A stretch of 64,000 nt of DNA from Pseudocercospora fijiensis CIRAD86 (lineage: Eukaryota > Ascomycota > Dothideomycetes > Mycosphaerellales > Mycosphaerellaceae): the NCBI RefSeq assembly GCF_000340215.1, contig NW_006921534.1:955171-1019170 (forward strand). Reading direction: 5' to 3'. The notes below the pieces were generated by a model. It did not search any database and was not told where the DNA came from. It saw only the letters and a list, made by a program, of their open reading frames with translations. The position numbers were made by a program, and so were the translations under genes. This document shows positions 24,251 through 34,764 of this stretch, in pieces (within the stretch, counting starts at the first letter, position 1; the number at the start of each line of letters is the position of its first letter).

Positions 24251-24624
24251 CTTAGTAAGCAACGCTTCTGCATCCTTAGAAGGGAGGTGTTTCTTATATA
24301 TCGTAAAGAGCGTAGGATTTAGCGACAGTAAGGTCGAAATAAGCGTAATACGTAACTACGAGGAAGAGATAGAATAGGTCGATAAACAAGAGGTAGAAAT
24401 AGCCTCTAGATAAGGTCTAGTTTAGCTTTATTCTAACTCCTTATTTACAGGCCTATACTATACGATTACAAGGCTTTGAATCGGCTCGAGATTGGACCTC
24501 TTAGCGGTCTATATATAGCCTGTAAACAACTATAGAAGTAGTTAAGCGGCCTTGCAAACCTAGCCGCTATAGCGGCGCGATCTATACCCTTATATAGGTT
24601 GATATACTTACACCTCTAAATATA

Positions 24625-25240
24625 GCTCGTATAAAGAAAAAGAAGGCTAAGAAGGCTCCGATATCCCACCTATTTTATAGGTAGGAAGTAGAGGTAGAAG
24701 AGGAAGTAACTACTAAAGTAAATAAAGAAGAGTTCGATCTCTATTAGCGTATAAGTAAGTACTAAACCCGTAGGCTCGGAAAGGGGGCTAATAATCTCTA
24801 GATCTTACCGGTCTTCTAGACGAATTCGGAGACGATATTCTCGCTATATAGTAGCAGTTAGAGCCTAAGTTTCTAACGATAGCGACGGTCGCTCGGGACG
24901 TCCTCGCTATCCCGAGCGTAGGTGTAGGCTATAAGAGGTCTTTTAGTATCGCTCGTTACTAGGGCCGCTTTAATCGAATATACTCGCCTACTATCTTCGA
25001 ATCTATTATAGTATTCCGATACTATCTCCTCTACTAGAGTTACTAAGGTAGAATACTAAAGATTATACTAAAGGACTTAATCGAGGAATTATAAAACCTT
25101 AAGATTAAAGAAACCTAATAGCGTAAAGAGAATACGAAATTTAGTCTAAGCGAAACCCTTATTAGCGATAATAAAAAGGAGGAGGGCGGAGGTAGAAGGC
25201 GATACTAGATCGAGAAGCGGAAGTATATATAGGCTTAAAG
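24625..25240 (+). pseudogene. hAT transposase, C-terminal dimerisation domain, copy A
   Basis: The frame picks up exactly where the SWIM transposon broke it and soon reads RIKKKKAKKAP. At about 24870-25010 it shows ATVARDVLAIPSVGVGYKRS, then FSIARYQGRFN and SPTIFESIIVFRY (the Q is a TAG here). This is the hAT dimerisation domain (family pattern ARDILAIP...ER-FS-AR...R-RLSPE...). The protein ends in a charged tail near 25240. Copy B has the same end at about 44490-44870. It marks the whole element as hAT and places the histone-like genes directly downstream. Confidence 0.9.
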
Positions 25241-25257
25241 TAGCTTTAAGGAGACGA

Positions 25258-25434
25258 AGCGTTTACGTAGAAGTTAATATAGCCGGTATATATCCCTAAT
25301 ATATTTCGAATTCCTAAATAGACTATTTGCTATAGTTACGAAGCGCTTACGTAGAAGGTAATATAGCCGGCGTATATAGCCGGTATATATCCCTAATATA
25401 TTTTGAATCCCTAAATAGACTAGTTACTATAGCA
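25258..25434 (+). repeat. Tandem duplication of about 85 bp, copy A only
   Basis: The block TTACGTAGAAG ... CCCTAAATAGACTA occurs twice in a row (about 25261-25338 and 25346-25434), each with ATAGCCGG motifs inside. hAT copy B has one unit (about 44874-44965), so this is a post-insertion duplication in copy A. It lies between the transposase and H3-like gene 1. Confidence 0.75.
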
Positions 25435-25489
25435 ACCTACCCCGTTTACCTACTAACTATTTCTATATCTCTATTCGCTCTTCCTCTCC

Positions 25490-26342
25490 TTCTTCCCTTT
25501 CCCTATATTCTAAAAGACAAATATACCTTAAGGATTCGGCTCTTCGGGCCTTACTAACTCGGCCGCCTCCCCTTCTTCTAGCGACTATCCTAATTACGAA
25601 TCTAACGACGACCTACTAAGACGGTTTAATAGAAGACTATTTAATCTAGAAGGTAAGAACTATAAATATCTCTTTACGATTATAGGCTTAATAATTTTCT
25701 AGGACTTAGCGATATACCCTCGTCGCCCGAATACATATAAAGAGACCTTTAGAGCCTAGAATAGGGCAAAGGTAAAGCAAGCTAAATATAGAAAGACCGT
25801 AGCAAGAACGAGATATCGGAAGAGTAAGACTATCCGTAGTATATATAAAGGAAGGGGGTTCCTCGGAAAATAGTACTAAAGAGTAAGAAGGCTTTAAGCA
25901 GATAGGAGAAGGCTAAAGCGGCTAAAAAGAGTAGACAGACGAAGACTATCGCGAGGAAAAGTTATTCTTCTATAAAAAAAGGGTAAAAGATAGGTCTCGA
26001 CGATAAAGAAGCGGCGCTTTAAACCGGGTACTATTACCCTTCGCTAGATCCGGCTATTCTAAGATAAAAGAGGGACCGAGCTTTTAATCTCTAAGACTCT
26101 CTTTTAGCGACTCGTCTAAGAAATTATATTAGATTTTTAGTCTATTATACGATTTACGGCTAAGGCGATTAGTACTCTTAAGAAAGCTACGGAGGCATTT
26201 CTCGTAACCGAGTTTAAGCTTTCTAACCTCTTTACTATCTATACGAAGCGGGTTACTCTTTAATATAAAGATATATAGCTTCTAGCTAAATTTTAGCGTC
26301 GGTTTATAGCGGATAAATTAGAATTCAAATTTAGTCGTTAGA
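25490..26342 (+). pseudogene. Histone H3-like gene 1, copy A (hAT passenger)
   Basis: One continuous frame (with TAG/TAA at former Gln or Trp codons) of about 285 codons. The N-terminal part reads DYPNYESNDDLLRRFNRRLF (about 25583). Then comes a basic linker (KVKQAKYRK, RTRYRKSKTIRS, KKGKR). The histone fold begins at 25994: KKRRFKPGTITLR (26006-26044) matches the KxHRxxPGTVALR entry of histone H3. TELLISKTLF-RLV-EIILDF follows (alpha-1), then AISTLKKATEAFLVTEF (alpha-2) and TIYTKRVTL-YKDI-LLAKF (end of alpha-2 to alpha-3). The frame stops just after the fold (26340-26342), as in H3 and CENP-A. The tail lacks a clear ARTKQTARKS start. The long N-terminal extension is unlike core H3. Dead through RIP. 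Confidence 0.88.
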
Positions 26343-27900
26343 TTAACCTAGGAGGAGGCCTATTTTCGTATCCTTTTACCGGCTATAGGTACCGGCTATA
26401 CTTCTAATTTTATCTCCGCGCTATATCTAAGTCTAAGGTACGAAGTAGAAACCTAGCGCCTTATATTTACTCGGTTCTTACGGAGACGAGCGATATTTAG
26501 ACTAGTTTCTTTATATATCCCGACTTAGTATATAGTAAGCGAAAGGGCGATAGAGCGTTTATAATATATCTCTTTTTAAATCTAAAACACAAAGGTCCTA
26601 AGGAGCCTTAGTACCCTAACTATAAAGAGATTCTTTAGTATTAGTACTTTAATCCTCTATACTACGAGGTAGATAGTAAGCCTACGAGAGAGAAACTTTA
26701 ACGAGAGATTCTCTATAGTACGTAGCGCTATTATATAGCTATAGATACGCACTAAGTCCGGTAACTCGAAGAAGAATTAAGATATCCTAGCTTTACTCGA
26801 TAGCATTTATAGTTTAACTACGCTAAGAACTAGAAGTAGATATAACTAAAGAAGAGGAGATCGTCGTACGGTTATCGCTCGCCGCTACTCGTATAGCTAG
26901 GGCGACCGAGGAGGAGATCGATAGTATATTAGTAGAGTCGAGGTCTTATAAGCCAAGTACGATATAATATAGGGTCTTAGTCGTTTAGAGTAACGTACTA
27001 TATAAATAACTAGGCGTACTACTATTATTTACTTACGACCTATATCCTAGGATACTCTTCTTATACTTTTTATATACTTTTCTAATACCTTACCTATAAG
27101 TGCTCCGTAATAACCGAGTAAATATAAGCTATAGGACTTCCGCTCGGTACCTCAGGTATCGAGATAGGGCGGAGTTAAATATAGAGTTATAGCCGGCACT
27201 TGTAGCCGGTATATAGAGACGGTAGTAGGCCCCTTCCTACTAAATAGCTAGCTTGTTTAGTATAGCCTACCGTAGTATAGATATTTATTATATTTCCTAG
27301 TAATAGGCCTAGGTTACTTATAAGATTACTATAGCTATTACCTCTAGCTAGGTCTTAACTCTTTATAGATAGTTAGATAGTATATAGTAGTATTATAGTA
27401 ACTACGGTAGAAGGTATCTAGGTAGAATTTTATAAGTTCTTCTTATAAAGCGAGTCGCTGTTTTACTATCCGGCGGATAAGTATTTAGACTTCTAGACGA
27501 GGAAGATAGTTCGGAATCTAATCGAATTACTAAAGAATATCTATAATCTAGTAGGATACTTCTATTACGCCGACTATTTATTAAAAGGAGGCTTTCGCTA
27601 TATTACTATACCGGCTATAAGTACTAGCTATATATTGAAGTTTGCCGTACCTGCCTTTTTAGCTATACCTACCCTTTTTGGCCGTACCTGCCTTCTTTAC
27701 TTGCTCTAACGTTACTATAATATAGGCTTACGCGACGCTTACTCTATTACCTAGCGATACCGCGATACTTTCTCTCTCGCTATATATAACCTTTATATCG
27801 ATACCTATACCTCTACGCTCTATATCTACTTACCCCGCTATACCCTCGCTCCGCGCGCGCCTTCGTATATCTTCGTAACGCACTCTTTTATTAATTCGAC
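26343..27900 (+). other. hAT internal region between the two H3-like genes, copy A
   Basis: A readable plus-strand frame with RIP stops (for example FFIYPDLVYSKRKGDRAFI near 26510 and LFYYPADKYLDF near 27460) suggests an additional coding part, but I recognise nothing. Copy B lacks the equivalent of about 26525-26790 and has about 150 bp not found here, so the region is less conserved than the H3 genes. GCCGGY hairpin motifs stand at about 26383, 27194 and 27613. Two units of a CCGTACCTGCCTT repeat lie at about 27646-27705. Confidence 0.5.
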
Positions 27901-28151
27901 GACTTTTAGAATACCGAGTCTACTTAACTAAGTTACGACGTCTCGTAAGAAGGGACCTAGTACTTCTACGGGTCGTAATAAGACCGGACGTACTAGAAAG
28001 AGTATAGTATATCTATATAAGAAGGCTACTACTACTATCGCTAGCTCTAGTACTAGAAAGCGCGTCGCGGGCAAGGCTCTGCGTAAGACAACGACTAGCG
28101 CTTCTACGACTAGTAGCAATAAACGTACGAAGCGTCGATAGCGCCTAGGAA

Positions 28152-28217
28152 GTAAGTCTTATCTATAGCCGGCAGCGTAGCCGGCATTCTTACTTCTTTT
28201 TACTAATCCTTCTTTAG
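28152..28217 (+). other. Intron 1 of H3-like gene 2, copy A
   Basis: 66 nt: 5' GTAAGT, GCCGGC-type hairpin (AGCCGGCAGCGTAGCCGGC), TACTAAT branch site, 3' CTTTAG. Its removal joins codons for G and T of the H3 PGT motif. The copy B equivalent is 114 nt. Confidence 0.85.
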
Positions 28218-28399
28218 CCGTAGCCCTTCGTAAGATTCGGAGGTATTAGAGTATTAGTAAACTCCTAATCCGCAAAGCTCCTTTCTAACAACTATTCGCG
28301 AAATTGCCTAGTATAATATATTAGACTATCGCTTCTAAGTCTCTATAATAGAAGCCCTTTAGGAGGCTATAGAAGCCTACCTAGTTCGTATCTTCGAAT

Positions 28400-28447
28400 A
28401 TATGTTTCTCTTCTACCTCTTTTTAAACTATACTAATACTATTTTAG
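28400..28447 (+). other. Intron 2 of H3-like gene 2, copy A
   Basis: 48 nt with a TACTAATAC branch site and TTTTAG acceptor. The donor now reads ATATGT; a TG-to-TA change of GTATGT explains it. Removing exactly this piece keeps the H3 frame (FES-INLIAIYAK). Confidence 0.75.
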
Positions 28448-28646
28448 CTATTAACCTTATAGCTATCTACGCGAAGTGCGTTACGATTATAGATAAGGAT
28501 TTTAAAGCCCTCTAATAGATTCTTAAATGCTAGAATACCTATATTCGAGATAGTAGTAGATAGGATAGATATTCTAGTAGAAAGGATGTTCTTAGTATTA
28601 TCTATAAGCGTTTCTATATACGAAATACGCCGCTATTATACGGCGC

Positions 28647-29020
28647 TAGTATAGTCTATAATTATTTCAATTAATCTAGACCCCCCTAAATTAAATTAGA
28701 TTGCTAGGACCCCTAGATTAGATTGAATTAGATTGCTTTAATAGGGGCTAGATTAGATTAGATTAAATTGCTAAATTAGTAGGGCAAGGCGAGATTAGAT
28801 TAGATTGAATTGCTAAGCCTACCTTATTTAGCCCTTTAGCCCCTAGATTGAATTAGATTGCTTTAAAAAGGGCTAGATTGAATTAGATTATAAAGCTTTA
28901 GAAAGGGGCTAGATTGAATTAAATTAGATTGCTTAGTTAGTAGGAATAAGCCGGATTGAATTAGATTGAATTGCTAAGCCAATCTGGATTGCAATCCTGG
29001 ATTGATTATAGACTATACTA
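28647..29020. mobile_element. 374-bp MITE, hAT-type, nested in hAT-A
   Basis: Perfect 16-bp inverted ends (TAGTATAGTCTATAAT) and a perfect 8-bp target duplication TACGGCGC (28639-28646, 29021-29028). hAT copy B has the empty site with a single TATAGCGC. The inside is AT-rich and made of short repeats of the type GATTGAATTAGATTG. No coding capacity. The 8-bp duplication and TAG start fit a hAT-mobilised MITE. Confidence 0.9.
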
Positions 29021-29118
29021 TACGGCGCTATATAGCGCGCTCTAAATGCTCTCTGAGTATATATATATAATATAGTATACTTTATTAGCCGTACGGAATA
29101 GAAGTCTTCCAAAATTCC

Positions 29119-29955
29119 GTTAGTACTAAGGAGTAAAAATGCCGGCTACGCTACTAGCTATATTACCGGGTCTTACGAAGAACTAAAAGAAGATAGACAT
29201 TCTAGTTGTTTTGTATTAGTTTGGATTTTTATAAAAAGAAAATAGGGGAAAAGGAGGAAGGTTAAAGAACCTAATACTAGTATTTATAGGAATTATCCCT
29301 AATCTCTAGACTATATTATATACCTACCTTCGCAACTCTACCTAATACTCCCTCTAAATATCCTTATACTCTCCCTACTAGAAATTCAACTAGGTACCTA
29401 GACCTATAGTAGCCTCTATATCTTTTACTATCTTCTACAAGTTAAAGGACTCCTTAATAGTAGCCTCTACCTCCTTATATAATACGAAATTACTTCCTAC
29501 CCTACCCTTTATATCTACTAAATAACCTAGAGTTCTAAGGAACGAACTAGTATTCGGCCTTAGTATAGCGAGTAACTAGTAGAAGGTAGTATAGAGCTAC
29601 TTTATAGCTCTTTTATATACTATACCGATACTAAGGGAGGAGCTATCCTAGTACTTAATATTAGAGAATAGTTTAGTAGGAAAGTGTTAGAACTTCTTAA
29701 GGAGGGCTTCGAGGGAAATCGATAAGTTCTACCTAGATCTAGATAAAGACATTCTACTAAGCAGTTAGGGAATTAAATAGGGAGCGAAAAGATGAAATTT
29801 ATACCTAACAAGTGCAGTTTCTAAATTATACTATAATAGCTTATATATATATATACTTTTAATTAGTTCGTACCCTTAGCTAATTGTCTATAGATTTAGG
29901 GTAATATAAGTACCTTCCTATAACTAAAAAATGCCGGCTACGCAGCCGGCTATAC
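29119..29955. other. RIPed sequence, unclassified
   Basis: No gene is visible. Short Thr/Lys-rich fragments can be read on the minus strand but without recognisable motifs. A TGCCGGCTACGCAGCCGGC hairpin stands at about 29932-29950, next to the second SWIM transposon. Confidence 0.4.
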
Positions 29956-29959
29956 TTAT

Positions 29960-32890
29960 TAAAATCGGAAGACCTAATTAAGCGACGGTATAGCGAGACG
30001 TATATACTATTAGAATTATACGCAAATTGCGCAATCGATTGCGTAATACTAATAAAGCCGCTATTACTCGAATAAGCAATAAACGTAGGTCTAGCGCTAA
30101 AGAGTCGATTTAACGATAGTAATAGAAGGCTCTAGAATATTTAACTGCTAAATTCGGCCTATATAGCCCTAATCTAACTAGATAAGCTTAGGCAGTCTAT
30201 TTAGTAAGCGACAAGAAGGACAAAAAGGGTACCTTCGAATCTAGTTATCTATAGGCTTCCGACTAGCTATTATAGCTTCTTCGTAATTATAGTGGCTTGT
30301 TCTTACTAGACTCTATATTTAGCACTACTAAGCCTCTCTAGCTATTGTTTATAGTCTACGCCCGCAATTAGTACCTAGAGTAGCTTCTAGCTAAGCTAGC
30401 TGTATACTTCTATCTTATAAGTAGGCGTACCTTGTTAAGGCGGTAATAAGAGCCCTTCGTTTAATGGCTAGAACTCAGTTTAACTAACTTCTAGGTCAAA
30501 ATCCGCTCTTATAGTAGCGACGGTAGAAGGCAATACTTCTACTAGCGAATATATATAAGCAAAGGACCTAACGACCTCTTTAGGTAGTCTAACTAGATAC
30601 TACTTTAGTCTATTATAGACGACTCGGCTAGTAAGTGACGTGCTATTAACTAAGCACTTATCGATTGCTATGTTTAATAGCGGCTTTGCTAACGCTGCGT
30701 TATTAAGACCTTTAGGCGGCGGTTTAAGAAGCAACTATAGGTCCTTAAGGCTATATCTATCTAATACTATGTTTATTACAAGAGACTAAGGCGAGTGTTA
30801 GCAATTTATTAAGCGCCCGGCGAGTAATCTAGGGGCTTAGAAAGCAGTTAAGAAGCTAGAATACCTCTATAACAACTAGCCGGCTTTATAGAGCGATTAA
30901 TAGGCGACTTAGGCAACCCTCGCAAATCCCCTTTTAATAGCTATTTAAATAACGTTACTACTAGAGGGCTATTACGTATACCTAAAGGGCCGAGATAAGC
31001 GTTAGATAGGCTAATAGAGCTTAAGAGGCATATATTCTTCCTATTCTTTTAGTATAGTCGGAACTCTATATAAAAATATATTTTTTAGTACGGCCGTATT
31101 CTTTAGAACGGCTTCGAGATTTATCGACTATCTTCCTTCTATATTCTTTCTACTAATAGCTATACTATTTACTAACTAATTCTAGGCTTAGTAATATACC
31201 TAGTCTACCTTAATAATTATACCTACGAGCGCGCGGTTTAAAATAGCTAAATCGACGGTTAGAGCTAGCGTCCGCTTTAGAAGCAAGAACACTATCTATT
31301 CCTTAGAATAGCCGATAAGCTTATATAGGCTTATAAGGACCGCGATAGTAGCAAGCCTATATAGCGGATATACCTACCTACTACAGACGACACTGCCGAC
31401 ACCAAACGCTTCTACCACTTCTAGCACAGCTATTACCTTTCTTATAAGTATATATAGCGCTTCTATATCGATAGAACAAGCCGTCTAGCTCCTTAGCGCT
31501 ATAGGCTCTATATTAGTCCCTTCTAAGGACCTAATAGCAACCTTATCTAGCTAGACTAGTACAATAGCAAGCTAATTCTTAACTATAACGACGACAACTG
31601 TCGATCTACTACTAGATAGCTTCTTAACCTTAATAAAGGACCTAGTATCTATAGGCTCCGTATAGTAGGGGAATACTTATATTCTATATAGGAAGGGATT
31701 ATATAAGCCTTCTTCCGCTTCTATAATAGCTAGGCTTCTAAGCTAAACGATAAACAGTAGCATAGAGCCTTGATTTAGCAGGTAACACACGACGGCAATA
31801 TAGCTTAATTAGTAATATATATTTGTATATAGGAATATCTTAGTAAGGACGCTCCGTAGGCCTAGTTAATACCTCGTCGTAAAGCTAAGTAGCGCTTAGT
31901 AGTCGACGATAGGCTATTATAATAACTAGACTTTAAACAACCGCTAGTACTACCAACTCTAGTACCTTTAATTCTAGTACCTTTAGCCGTTAACGAGGCT
32001 CCGTAGCGGCTGTTTGCTATCGTTAGTAGTAGTACCCTACCTATCTACGGTCTATTTAACAAGTGTAATATTATTAATAACGTTGAATTTACTCTAGTTA
32101 TTATAGATCGCAATAACGACGCCGATATAAACCTCTCCGACCTAACTAATAGTAATGCGCCTTATATAAGGGCCGAGGAGTTCTTCTAAAGCCTATCCGA
32201 TATAGACCTTCTATAATCTATACTACTTAAAGCTAGTCGACTCGAGAGAAGTCGATTGCCGCTATCTTTACTAAAAGGCGCTAGCAAAAGCAATTAGTAT
32301 AGTAACGACGAGGTATTAAGGCATTAATCCTTACTAGACGACTTGCTATTACTAAGTAAGCTATTTCTACTACGCTAACCTCTCCCTTCTATAGAGCTAC
32401 TCCCTTCTTTAGCACTATCTATAGCTTAGCATTTATTACCTATATAGTTACCTAGTAAAGACACTTCAATTATTCTACTCTAGCTAGTAGGTAGCTCCTA
32501 TAAACCTCCTATAATACCTTCGAAACGCGCTCGTAGAAGGTTATATTATACTACTTCTACCGTACTAGATAGATTTATCCTCTCGTAAGCTATCTCTAAA
32601 TACTAATTAGACTACTAAAACGACGGTTCTAAGGAGAGGTTGTCGCTTCTAAGCGGTAGCAATAGTAGTAGGAAGGCATAGGCGTAGACTTAGTCGTTTT
32701 CGAGCGATTTCGGGTATGCGGAACGGTAGAAATCCGAGGTAATTAGGTTCTATAAGGGGTGTTTATAGTACCCTGGTTTGTATACTAGTTTACGTAGTTT
32801 TAGGGCACTTTATAGGAGCGTATAGAACCTCCGAGGTATACTAAAGCCTTTTTGAATTTAACTTCTTAGTTAGTATACGTAGAGTTATCT
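29960..32890 (+). mobile_element. SWIM-domain TIR transposon 2, inverted relative to copy 1
   Basis: From about 32880 leftward the minus strand follows the first copy from about 15830: CGTAAACTAGTATACAAACC, then ACCTCGGATTTCTA-CGTTCCG and AACGACTAAGTCTACGCCT all recur in order. The coding strand is plus here. The SWIM-like block KRFYHF-HSYYLSYKYI lies at 31404-31451, with RIP changes at its Cys and His codons. Clear terminal repeats like those of copy 1 were not found, so the ends are approximate and the two copies may belong to related subfamilies. Confidence 0.7.
30060..32350 (+). pseudogene. SWIM transposase, copy 2
   Basis: A long plus-strand frame in which nearly all interruptions are TAG/TAA at plausible Gln positions. 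Readable pieces include KFGLYSPNLTR (about 30152), LGNPRKSPFNSYLNNVTTRG (about 30910), LPTTDDTADTKRFYHF (about 31373, start of the SWIM-like finger), RRKAKQRLVVDDRLL (about 31880) and LERSRLPLSLLKGASKS (about 32230). The last two blocks also occur in copy 1. Over 700 codons long. The family is not certain beyond the SWIM-like finger; Mutator-like is my first choice. Confidence 0.6.
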
Positions 32891-34740
32891 ATAGGATCGC
32901 TAGGATAAGGAGGAGTACTAGGATCGATAGGATTAATAGGATCGCTTAGATTGTTCGGGATCGCTTATTAAAAGTTAGTATACTATTATATACTAAAAAA
33001 GAGTTTTTTTCTCTAATATTACTAAGCCGTAAAACTTCTAGATAAAAAGATATAAAAGAAAGAAAAGTAGCTCTTTTAGAACTTCTACTTATAGTCTATC
33101 TTTTTTTTCTAACAGGCCTATACAGCCCAGCAATACAGTAGAAAATCACTCTATTTTTAGTATATTATTAGAAAAAATATAAAATTTCTACGTCTCCTAA
33201 GAAACTAAATCTAGGAAAAACAAGTAGGCAATATAGTATTCTAGCTTTTCCTAAGGTATATATTACTGTTTTTAGAAATCGAGAAAATAAAATCTAAAGT
33301 TCTGCCTACTAGTAAAACTAGTGGAAATCTTTACGTCTATATACCTACTAGCTATTCTGTAATCTAGGAGAGAATCTCGAGCGTGCTTGTTTTATAAATA
33401 TCCTAAAATACCCGTAGTATCCCAGTAGTAGTATAGTGTTCGAACTCTAGGTCGAGCGTCCTTTACATTCCTAGGAATTTTAGATAGCCCCGTACTTCCC
33501 CGAATTTTAGGACGAGCCGTCCGGTAATCTATCGGTCGCTATCGGTAAGATCGTCCTTTTCGTAACGTTATTTATTAGTATTAAGTAGGAAGTAGTAGAT
33601 ATGTAAGGTTGAAATAGATAGCTAGAGCTTAGTTTATAAGCTAGATCTCTATTAGGATATAGTTTAATAAGTCTCGCTAATAGTATCCCTAAAATAATTA
33701 AATTAATGTTTAAAAATTCTTAGTTATCGCTAATTAAGCAGAGCTAATACTAGCTCATACTAGCTTATACTAGCTAATATCTAGATTAGATATACTAGAT
33801 TCGCGCTAGATTTATACTAGATCTATACTAGATTTCTAACTAGGAAGATACTAGGCCTAAATAGTAGCTATTCTTTCTATCTACTTACTAACTATTTACA
33901 AATCCGAGCTATATATAATTATTTTTCATTGTTAAACTCTTTATCCTTTAATGGAATAAATATATCGTTAGAGAATGGTTATTAAATCAGATCTATATTA
34001 GTATAGAAAATCTATGTCTACTAATATTATTATATATAAGCAATAGATAACCGACATTCCCCGTATCTCTAGATATTATCTGAGATAAGATAAACCTACC
34101 TATAGATAGATATAGAGATAGTAAACTCTTAAGGCGCCCTTTATATATTAGGAGTTTATATATCGGTCCGAATCGTTCGAGTAGGTTCGTAAACCGATCG
34201 GTAGAATCCTTCGTTATCGACGGTATATCGAATAGGTCGATAGAATCGCTTATTATTAGGATTTATAGAAGATATAGATAGCTAAAGATATTCATCTATA
34301 GGTATCTATTATCTCTAGTTTCTAAGTAGCTAGAAGTTCCGCGGACGTATAACTATTTCGAGTATATAATATATAGTAGAGGGGAAGGCGTAGGAAGTAT
34401 TAGAAGTTTTAGTAGTCGTAGTAGAATAGATATTAGTTAAATCACTTATCTACCTAGACAGCGATATCCGCCGCTCTATTATATTTAGCTACTAACGTCT
34501 TAGAATATTCTACGTACGCGTAATAGCCTACGTATACTCGAACTTTAGCGGCTTTATTACAAGCGAAGCTTACCTTATAATAATAATAAGCTATATAGTA
34601 GCTAATCCTCTATCTAGCTATACGTAACCGTTAAGCTAATCCTAAGCATTAGAAATTCTATTCTCTAAGTAGGTAACTTCTAGAAGGTATTAATATCGAA
34701 GCCTAAGAGTAGACCTCGACGTTATATCTTTAAAGAAGGG
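32890..34740. other. RIPed and AT-rich sequence, unclassified
   Basis: No gene is visible. 33000-33400 is T/A-rich with a less extreme loss of CpA (for example CAGCCCAGCAATACAG near 33124), so it may be a shorter or less repeated element. 33745-33840 is made of overlapping ten-base ATACTAGCTx repeats and ACTAGATTTAT repeats. The rest is CTAG-rich RIP sequence. Confidence 0.4.
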
Positions 34741-34764
34741 AATACTAAGCTAGATATAAGACAA

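Larger units (their letters stand above)
15808..24614 (-). mobile_element. SWIM-domain TIR transposon 1 (MULE-like), nested in hAT-A
   Basis: Terminal inverted repeats GGTCTAAGCAGATCAACCT (left) and GGTGTAAGTATATCAACCT (right end read inward) match at 16 of 19 positions, flanked by a 10-bp target duplication. Without the LINE inside it the element is about 3.9 kb. It encodes on the minus strand a long protein with a SWIM-like zinc finger. A related copy lies inverted at about 29960-32890. A 9-11 bp duplication plus SWIM fits Mutator-like elements best; Zisupton-type elements also have SWIM domains but usually 8-bp duplications. I did not find a clear DDE signature, so the superfamily is tentative. 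Confidence 0.75.
27937..28533 (+). pseudogene. Histone H3-like gene 2 with two introns, copy A (hAT passenger)
   Basis: Exon 1 is a Ser/Thr/Lys/Arg-rich tail (KKGPSTSTGRNKTGRTRKS; then STRKRVAGKALRKTTTS, like ARKSTGGKAPRK of H3) ending KRTKRR-RLG. Intron 1 (28152-28217) has GTAAGT, a TACTAAT branch site and CTTTAG. Exon 2 continues as TVALRKIRRY, so splicing restores the H3 RPGTVALREIRRY segment with Pro-to-Leu and Gln-to-stop RIP changes. Next come SKLLIRKAPF and, after a frame break, EAIEAYLVRIFE. Intron 2 (28400-28447) is followed by INLIAIYAKCVTIIDKDFKAL, equivalent to [21 protein letters not shown]. The gene ends at 28531-28533. It would encode an H3-type histone. Closer to canonical H3 than gene 1. 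Confidence 0.9.
1911..29118 (+). mobile_element. hAT transposon copy A with nested insertions and H3 passenger genes
   Basis: Collinear with copy B at 36556-48062. The shared left limit is the CCTAGCCTAGGATTGC stretch (1911 and 36556) and the shared right limit is near AAAATTC (about 29110 and 48055). After subtracting three insertions found only here (3995-13441, 15808-24614, 28647-29020) about 8.5 kb remains, against about 8.3 kb for copy B without its own insertion. Order on the plus strand: 20-bp minisatellite, unknown ORF, hAT transposase, H3-like gene 1, a poorly readable ORF, H3-like gene 2. The superfamily call rests on the transposase. I could not define terminal inverted repeats or the 8-bp target duplication, so the exact ends are uncertain by tens of bases. 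Heavily RIPed and immobile. Confidence 0.8.

Noticed and set aside
27928..28119. Minus-strand open stretch of 63 codons
   Set aside because: Exact antisense of the Ser/Thr/Lys/Arg-rich tail of H3-like gene 2; the plus strand has family and splice support.
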